Assembly (NCBI GenBank): GCA_913048145.1
Contig: CAJWVP010000085.1
Span: forward strand, 1 to 9,830
DNA: 9,830 nt
DNA from: an uncultured Rhodospirillaceae bacterium
GTDB lineage: Bacteria > Pseudomonadota > Alphaproteobacteria > Rhodospirillales > Casp-alpha2
Direction of reading: 5' to 3'
Of the stretch, positions 5,786-9,830 are shown in pieces; within the stretch, counting starts at the first letter, position 1; each line of letters starts with the position of its first letter. Below the pieces are notes generated by a model. That model was not told where the DNA came from. It searched no databases and saw nothing but the letters and a program-made list of their open reading frames with translations. A program made the translations under genes and the position numbers.

Positions 5786-6907
5786 ATGATCGGTGGCCTG
5801 CACGTCAACAACCTCTCCCATGCCTTTGGCGACGAAATGGTGGTCAACGGCGTCTCGGTATTCGTGGCGCCGGGCGAAGTCGTGTGCCTGCTGGGTCCAT
5901 CCGGCTGCGGGAAGACGACCTTGCTGCGGGTCGCGGCCGGGTTGGAACGATTACAGAAGGGACAGGTTCGCATTGGTGAGACCATGGTCGACGACGGTGC
6001 CACGGGCCTTCATGTGCCGCCCGACCAACGCGGTGTTGGCCTCATGTTTCAAGATTACGCCCTATTTCCGCATCTAAGCGTCCGGGAAAACATTCGCTTT
6101 GGGGTCGGCGCCGACACGCAGGCGCGCCGGGCATGGGCTGAGACGGCTTTGGGGCAGATGGGCCTCAGCCGCCATGGCGACAGCTATCCACACACCCTTT
6201 CAGGCGGACAGCAACAACGGGTCGCATTGTTGCGGGCCTTGGCGACGGAGCCTTCAGTCCTGCTCTTGGATGAGCCCTTTTCTGGCCTAGACGTGGCACG
6301 ACGCGCCGCCGTCCGAGGCCAGTCCCTAGACATGCTTCGCGATACTGGCGTCGCCACTTTGCTGGTTACCCATGATCCCGAAGAAGCCATGTTCATGGCC
6401 GATCGGATTCTGGTCATGAACAATGGCCGCGTGGTTCAGGACGGCTCGCCAGAGCAAACATATTTTCAACCGGATACGGAATTTGTCGCGGACCTGTTCG
6501 GTACTGTAAACAGATTGACGGGCACGGTCGTCGACGGCGCCCTGGCGACGGCCATTGGAACCTTTGATGCCAGAGATCTAGAGGACGGAAGGGTGGCCCA
6601 GGTACTAGTAAGGCCGGAAGCCTTCCGCCTTGCCGTTGTCGGTGAGACACCCGCGCCGCGTCCAGGCGACGCGCCGTACCGGCCCACGTCCACGGCGGCG
6701 CCAACGTCGGACCCAGGCGTCGCCGTTACCGGCGCACGTTCCCTGGGCCGCGCCTCCTTGGTTTCCTTTGTCGTACCTACCGATAACGGCGACGCGAAAC
6801 TGGAAGCGCGTGTTCCTGGCGTTTTTCTGCCAGAACCGGGAAGCAGGGTCACCGTGAACGTCAACGCCAAACAGGCCCACGTATTTCCTGTCGACGATGA
6901 CGGCTAA
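5786..6907 (+). CDS. fbpC: Ferric iron ABC transporter ATP-binding protein (FbpC type)
   Basis: A 373-residue cytoplasmic ATPase from the ATG at 5786. A GTG at 5720 in the same frame would add 22 residues that look unrelated to the fold; CGGAA 8-12 nt upstream supports the ATG. All ABC motifs are intact: Walker A GPSGCGKTT (37-45), Q-loop MFQDYALFPH with Q89, signature LSGGQQQR (138-145), Walker B LLLDEP (159-164) and the switch histidine in LVTHDPEEA (H196). The C-terminal part, from about residue 240, looks like the TOBE domain of the FbpC/PotA branch, with VLVRPEAFRL. It is interrupted by a Pro/Ala/Thr-rich segment (about residues 288-310) likely to be a flexible insertion. It would power the FbpB-type permease encoded divergently on the other strand; the split arrangement is unusual but the families match. 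Confidence 0.92.
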   Translation: MIGGLHVNNLSHAFGDEMVVNGVSVFVAPGEVVCLLGPSGCGKTTLLRVAAGLERLQKGQVRIGETMVDDGATGLHVPPDQRGVGLMFQDYALFPHLSVRENIRFGVGADTQARRAWAETALGQMGLSRHGDSYPHTLSGGQQQRVALLRALATEPSVLLLDEPFSGLDVARRAAVRGQSLDMLRDTGVATLLVTHDPEEAMFMADRILVMNNGRVVQDGSPEQTYFQPDTEFVADLFGTVNRLTGTVVDGALATAIGTFDARDLEDGRVAQVLVRPEAFRLAVVGETPAPRPGDAPYRPTSTAAPTSDPGVAVTGARSLGRASLVSFVVPTDNGDAKLEARVPGVFLPEPGSRVTVNVNAKQAHVFPVDDDG

Positions 6908-6955
6908 CGCTTCAGGGGCATGATCACGTCGGCCCGCCAACCTATGCCACGGAGG

Positions 6956-7190
6956 TCAGAGCGTTGGCGAGGGAACTTCAACCCACATTGCGGACTGGAA
7001 GAAGCGTTCATAGCAATCCACCGAAAACGGGCGCGCGTCTTCCAGCTATTTCATCTGATCAAGTAATCCTCGCGCCGCGCCAGCGCCATCCCAAAAATCG
7101 TCGCGATAAAAGTCTTCGATGTTCTGGACATCGGCCTAGACTATCTGGTCCATAAGGGTTTAGCCGGCCTTGGGGACCTTGCATATTCAT
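6956..7190 (-). pseudogene. Possible decayed gene downstream of the crotonase
   Basis: The crotonase stop TAA is embedded in TAAGGAGG, an excellent Shine-Dalgarno 5 nt before an ATG at 7190, which suggests a coupled downstream gene. The ATG frame gives only 43 odd, Arg-rich codons. A second frame reads like protein but carries stops at 7162-7164, 7136-7138 and 7046-7048: ADVQNIEDFYRDDFWDGAG, then GLLDQMK, a stop, then LEDARPFSVDCYERFFQSA and a final TGA at 6956-6958. I do not recognise the product. Neither frame is intact, so a frameshifted remnant is the simplest reading. The gap from 6908 to 6955 shows nothing. Confidence 0.35.
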
Positions 7191-7200
7191 CGTGGCCTCC

Positions 7201-7998
7201 TTAGTCCTCGCGGCGAAGCTTCGCGTAGTCGGCAGGACGCTTCTCCAGGAATGCGGAAATACCCTCGATGGATTCAGGGTCCGTCTGCGAGGCAATCATT
7301 AAGTCCCTTTCCATGTCGAGTTGTTTGGACAGGGAGTTTTCCTGGGCGGCGCGGCACAGACCCTTCACACGCGCCATGGACCGGGCTGGGCCTTTTGCCA
7401 AACGCGCGCCCCATGCCGCAGCCTCTTCCAGCACCGTGCCAGCCGGGACTACCCGGTTCACCAAGCCGGTATCCAACAACCGGACCGCGTCAACTTTATC
7501 TCCAGTAAGGCACATTTCCGTCATCAATTGGCGCGGCAATGCCTGCGCAAGCAACGCCGTAGCGCCACCATCCGGCGACAAACCAATTTTCACGTACGAG
7601 ACTGAAAAATAAGCATTTTTAGCCATGACAATCAAATCGCACGCCGCCGCTAAGGAAACGCCAGCCCCGGCCGCACCGCCCTCGACGGCGGCGATGATAG
7701 GCTTCGAGCATTCGGCCATGGCCTTAATCATGGCGTGCAGGCGATTGATGGAGTCGCGTCGCTCCAGTTCGGGCGTGGTCGCGAACTTCTTTAATCGGTT
7801 CAGATCCCCGCCGGCACAAAAGAACCTACCACCGCCGGTGAGCACGACGGCGCCGATGGTCGGGTCCTTATCTGCCGTGGCGAGGGTGTCGGCGAAGCCG
7901 GTGTAAAAGTCCGCGTTCAGGGCATTGCGGGTTTCCGGGAAATCGTTGGTGACAATCATCACATCGCCTTGGCGTTCGATCTCGATTTTTGCAGGCAT
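7201..7998 (-). CDS. Enoyl-CoA hydratase/isomerase family protein, 'alternative oxepin-CoA hydrolase' type
   Basis: A complete 265-residue crotonase, a normal length. The oxyanion hole is formed by FCAGGDL (60-66) and GGAAGAGVSL (107-116). Of the two catalytic acids of classical enoyl-CoA hydratase, Glu161 (MTEMCLTGDKV) is kept. The other position, next to YVKIG, is Tyr, while an Asp at 143 in SPDGG recalls PaaG-type isomerases. The strings ETRNAL, GGDLNRL, YVKIGLSPDGG, LARQALP-like LAQALPRQL and GISAFLEKRP fit the group labelled oxepin-CoA hydrolase, alternative type, in automated annotation; the actual substrate is uncertain. AGGAGAGGGG immediately upstream is a strong ribosome binding site and fixes the ATG at 7998. 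Other CoA pathway genes are absent except for broken sequence on each side. Confidence 0.9.
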   Translation of the reverse strand: MPAKIEIERQGDVMIVTNDFPETRNALNADFYTGFADTLATADKDPTIGAVVLTGGGRFFCAGGDLNRLKKFATTPELERRDSINRLHAMIKAMAECSKPIIAAVEGGAAGAGVSLAAACDLIVMAKNAYFSVSYVKIGLSPDGGATALLAQALPRQLMTEMCLTGDKVDAVRLLDTGLVNRVVPAGTVLEEAAAWGARLAKGPARSMARVKGLCRAAQENSLSKQLDMERDLMIASQTDPESIEGISAFLEKRPADYAKLRRED

Positions 7999-8088
7999 AC
8001 CCCTCTCCTAATTGGTAGTATTTTATGTCTATAGGCTGTTCTTAGTTGGCAAGCGAAACGACGCCACCTGCCACCAACCGACGAATAT

Positions 8089-8327
8089 TCAGCTCGCCCA
8101 CTCCACGACAGGCGTCACCCGGTGCAAAAGCCTGGCGGAGGAGATGATGGCGTCGCCCTGCCCCATGTCGGCGCTTTGGACAAACCGGTCGGCGCCACAC
8201 TGCAACTTCGCGCATCCTTGAACGGCAAATATTCGGCCTCCCCAACAGTGTTCAGGAAGAAGTCCGATTGTAGATTTACCGCCATCGTGAGGAAAGATCA
8301 GACCGGCAAAATCTTCTCGGCGGCCAT
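8089..8327 (-). pseudogene. Possible remnant of a small CoA-linked gene (PaaI-like thioesterase C-terminal part?)
   Basis: Upstream of the crotonase and on its strand, two frames read like protein but neither is a full gene. Frame A starts MAAEKILPV with a stop, then continues SFLTMAVNLQSDFFLN and TVGEAEYLPFKDA from about 8297. Frame B takes over near 8200 with GADRFVQSADMGQGDAIISS then ARLLHRVTPVVEWAS and a TGA at 8089-8091. Together they recall the last strands of PaaI-type hotdog thioesterases, where a VNLxxDFL strand is followed by an Arg/Phe-Val segment and a final GDxIxxxARLL strand. The conserved N-terminal HGG part is missing. The match is by eye and weak; the interpretation is a 5'-truncated, frameshifted remnant. 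Confidence 0.3.
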
Positions 8328-8361
8328 TTCAAAGGAATAATTTTTCCGAACACTTCCAGCG

Positions 8362-8374
8362 CATCAAAAAATTA
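8362..8374 (+). promoter_or_regulatory. IHF-like site upstream of the sigma-54 promoter
   Basis: CATCAAAAAATTA fits the IHF consensus WATCAANNNNTTR at all fixed positions except the first (C instead of A/T) and sits in an A/T-rich stretch. It lies about 50 bp upstream of the sigma-54 -24 element, where DNA bending would bring an upstream-bound activator to polymerase. Caulobacter hook-gene promoters have the same IHF/sigma-54 arrangement. Confidence 0.45.
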
Positions 8375-8409
8375 ACGTTTAAAAACAGATGATTACAAGC
8401 ACACAAAAA

Positions 8410-8426
8410 CTGGCATCCGGTTTGCT
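8410..8426 (+). promoter_or_regulatory. Sigma-54 (RpoN) promoter of the flagellar hook gene
   Basis: CTGGCATCCGGTTTGCT carries the invariant GG (8412-8413) and GC (8424-8425) with exactly 10 nt between, and matches YTGGCAC-N5-TTGCW at all but one position. Transcription would start near 8437, giving a leader of about 65 nt. Alphaproteobacterial hook genes are typically driven by sigma-54 with FlbD. A possible but unproven activator site is the CCGGCAAAA..CGGCGG stretch at 8303-8323. Confidence 0.75.
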
Positions 8427-8501
8427 TAGAGAAGGTTGACGCAACAGGTCCGCATACCATCCGGGATCGGAGGCGGATCGCCTAGAACGTGGAGACACCC
8501 G

Positions 8502-9830
8502 ATGGGTTATAATCTCTTCCAGCCGGCGACGCTGGGCATGAAAACGCAGGCCCACGCCCTGACCACGATCGGCAACAACGTCGCCAACGTGAATACCGGC
8601 GGCTACAAGCGTACGGATACTCGCTTCGAGACGATGATCTCGCAGACCTTGTCGAACCAAACGGACCTGGGCGGCATCAAGCCTAAGGATTTTCAGCGTA
8701 TCGACAACCAGGGCTTCTTGAGCGCGTCAGATCGGGATTTGGACATAGCCATTAGCGGTGACGGCTTCTTTTACGTTAGTCCCACGATCACCGTCTCAGA
8801 TGAAATCTTCTTCACCCGCAACGGTAGCTTCGAGGTGGGATTAGCGGATGCTCAGACCTCCACTGTGACCAGAGAGGACGGCACCAGCATGACCGTCAAC
8901 AACGGCTATCTGATGGATAGAAACGGCTACTTCGTGCTGGGTGAAGCCGTGAACGAGATGGACGGTACGTTCTCCACCGGGAGCATGGAGCCGATCCGCA
9001 TCGACGAATGGGCGTACATCAATACCAACACTCCGACTTCGACAGCGTCGATTGGGCTCAATTTACCCACGACCAACGAAAAAATTAGCGACCACCTGGG
9101 CACTGTTTTGAGCGCCTTGTCGGGCACCAATAACGACAATCTTCAGACATATGACATCGAAATCGTCGATTCGAATGGCGCCAAAAAGTCGGCGCAATTA
9201 AATTTCACCAATCAATCGAACAATGTCTGGCAGGTATCAGCAACCACCGATCGAAACTCGTCGCCACAGGCCGACACCATCAATTTCGGTGGCACCGCAG
9301 AGGCTAACGATACATATGCCGTCACGGTCAACATTGGTGGCACGGCGACGACGGTGACCTATGCCTCCACAGGCACCGAGGGCGGCTTGTCGGGAATCCG
9401 CGATGCTATCGTCACAGCAATAAATGCGGATGCGACAATCGCCGCAAGCGTGACCGCGGCAGCGGGCAAAAACAATGGCGAAATCGCCCTGACCGCTAAT
9501 GCGGCCGGGACTTCCTTTACCACATCGGCCAGTGCAACGGATGGATCAATCGCACAAAAGGATACGATTTCCATCGCGGGAACCGTGGAAGCCGGTGACG
9601 TCTACGAATTCACGCTGGCGAGTACAGACAATAATATTTCTACCCAGACCATTTCCTATACGGTGACAGGCGCGGAGGGAAGTTTGTCCGCTATCCGTGA
9701 CAATATTGTCGCCGCCTTCGAAGCAAATGGGCCTGCCAACGCCACTGTGACAGCGGCCGCTGGCCCGGCTGCCGCCGCACAAAAGGATACGATTTCCATC
9801 GCGGGAACCGTGGAAGCCGGTGACGTCTAC
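8502..9830 (+). CDS. flgE: Flagellar hook protein (FlgE-like), N-terminal part, open at window end
   Basis: The frame is open for 443 codons from the ATG at 8502, with GGAG 7 nt upstream, to the last base. The N terminus is a flagellar rod/hook helix (LGMKTQAHALTTIGNNVANV) with the hallmark NNVANVNTGGYKR at residues 25-37. DLDIAISGDGFFYV (79-92), FFTRNGSF (near 105-112) and YLMDRNGYFVLG (near 137-148) follow the order of domains in FlgE. From about residue 256 a run of 75-96-residue repeats begins that ordinary FlgE lacks. Hook subunits polymerise outside the cell into the universal joint between rod and filament, so the repeats probably form a surface-exposed insertion. The missing C terminus should carry the closing FlgE helix. 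Other axial proteins of the family (FlgF/FlgG-like) are possible, but the long insert favours a large hook protein. Confidence 0.88.
   Translation, partial: MGYNLFQPATLGMKTQAHALTTIGNNVANVNTGGYKRTDTRFETMISQTLSNQTDLGGIKPKDFQRIDNQGFLSASDRDLDIAISGDGFFYVSPTITVSDEIFFTRNGSFEVGLADAQTSTVTREDGTSMTVNNGYLMDRNGYFVLGEAVNEMDGTFSTGSMEPIRIDEWAYINTNTPTSTASIGLNLPTTNEKISDHLGTVLSALSGTNNDNLQTYDIEIVDSNGAKKSAQLNFTNQSNNVWQVSATTDRNSSPQADTINFGGTAEANDTYAVTVNIGGTATTVTYASTGTEGGLSGIRDAIVTAINADATIAASVTAAAGKNNGEIALTANAAGTSFTTSASATDGSIAQKDTISIAGTVEAGDVYEFTLASTDNNISTQTISYTVTGAEGSLSAIRDNIVAAFEANGPANATVTAAAGPAAAAQKDTISIAGTVEAGDVY
9551..9605 (+). repeat. 55-nt perfect direct repeat, copy 1
   Basis: Identical base for base to 9776-9830, 225 nt (75 codons) downstream and in the same frame. 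It encodes AQKDTISIAGTVEAGDVY. The base just before each copy differs (T at 9550, C at 9775), so the left edge of perfect identity is defined. Confidence 0.95.
9776..9830 (+). repeat. 55-nt perfect direct repeat, copy 2, cut by the window end
   Basis: Identical to 9551-9605. Identity is still unbroken at the last base, so the true repeat is longer than 55 nt and may be a whole 225-nt tandem unit. Confidence 0.95.

Larger units (their letters stand above)
9273..9830 (+). repeat. Intragenic array of beta-rich repeat modules in the hook protein
   Basis: Three units start at D258 (9273), D354 (9561) and D429 (9786). Unit 1 reads DTINFGGTAEANDTYAVTV, later GGLSGIRDAIVTAINAD, then VTAAAG. Unit 2 reads DTISIAGTVEAGDVYEFTL, later GSLSAIRDNIVAAFEA, then VTAAAG. 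Unit 3 restarts identically to unit 2. Unit 1 spans 96 residues and unit 2 only 75, because unit 2 lacks the GEIALTANAAGTSF-type final strand pair. The array continues beyond the window. Confidence 0.8.

Noticed and set aside
7147..7178. Hairpin GGTCC/GGACC plus AAGG/CCTT on the 3' side of the crotonase
   Set aside because: The stem is broken by a 2x2 internal loop and has no uridine run on either strand, so it is not a convincing terminator.
8122..8340. 73-codon plus-strand ORF (GTG start) between the crotonase and the hook gene
   Set aside because: It has no good ribosome binding site and no recognisable motif, and it lies opposite the minus-strand frames that look like a gene remnant.

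Overview
The window looks like a chromosomal segment of an alphaproteobacterium, most likely a Rhodospirillales-type flagellated organism. The reasons are a FliX-like start at the left edge (FliX is an alphaproteobacterial flagellar regulator), a sigma-54 promoter in front of a hook-type flagellar gene at the right edge, and an FbpABC-type ferric iron importer with Fur-like boxes. No tRNA, rRNA, CRISPR array, insertion sequence or integrase was seen.

Layout. 1-69 (minus): first 23 codons of a probable fliX, with its own candidate sigma-70 promoter. 208-5360 (minus): an iron operon transcribed right to left. It starts at a sigma-70 promoter whose -10 lies inside a good Fur box, with a second Fur-like box just downstream. 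Gene order is an exported DUF4856-like protein with a calcium-loop motif, then one long ORF joining a di-iron membrane hydroxylase (sterol desaturase family) in frame to a FutA/FbpA-type ferric-binding protein, then a two-domain FbpB-type permease overlapping it by 7 nt. 5786-6907 (plus): the matching FbpC-type ATPase, divergent from the operon. 7201-7998 (minus): a crotonase of the 'alternative oxepin-CoA hydrolase' type, flanked on both sides by same-strand sequence that reads like broken genes. 8502-9830 (plus): the first 443 codons of a FlgE-like hook protein, open at the window end, behind a sigma-54 promoter and an IHF-like site.

How the parts fit. The binding protein, permease and ATPase make a complete periplasm-to-cytoplasm ferric iron importer. 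The DUF4856 protein and the hydroxylase share the Fur-type promoter and so probably belong to the same iron response, though their biochemical role is not evident. The crotonase looks like the survivor of a decayed CoA-linked catabolic cluster. The iron and CoA genes lie between two flagellar loci.

The most unusual points are the in-frame hydroxylase/ferric-binding-protein fusion with a possible internal start, the combination of DUF4856 and hydroxylase with an iron importer, and a 225-nt repeat inside the hook gene with 55 nt of perfect identity running off the window.
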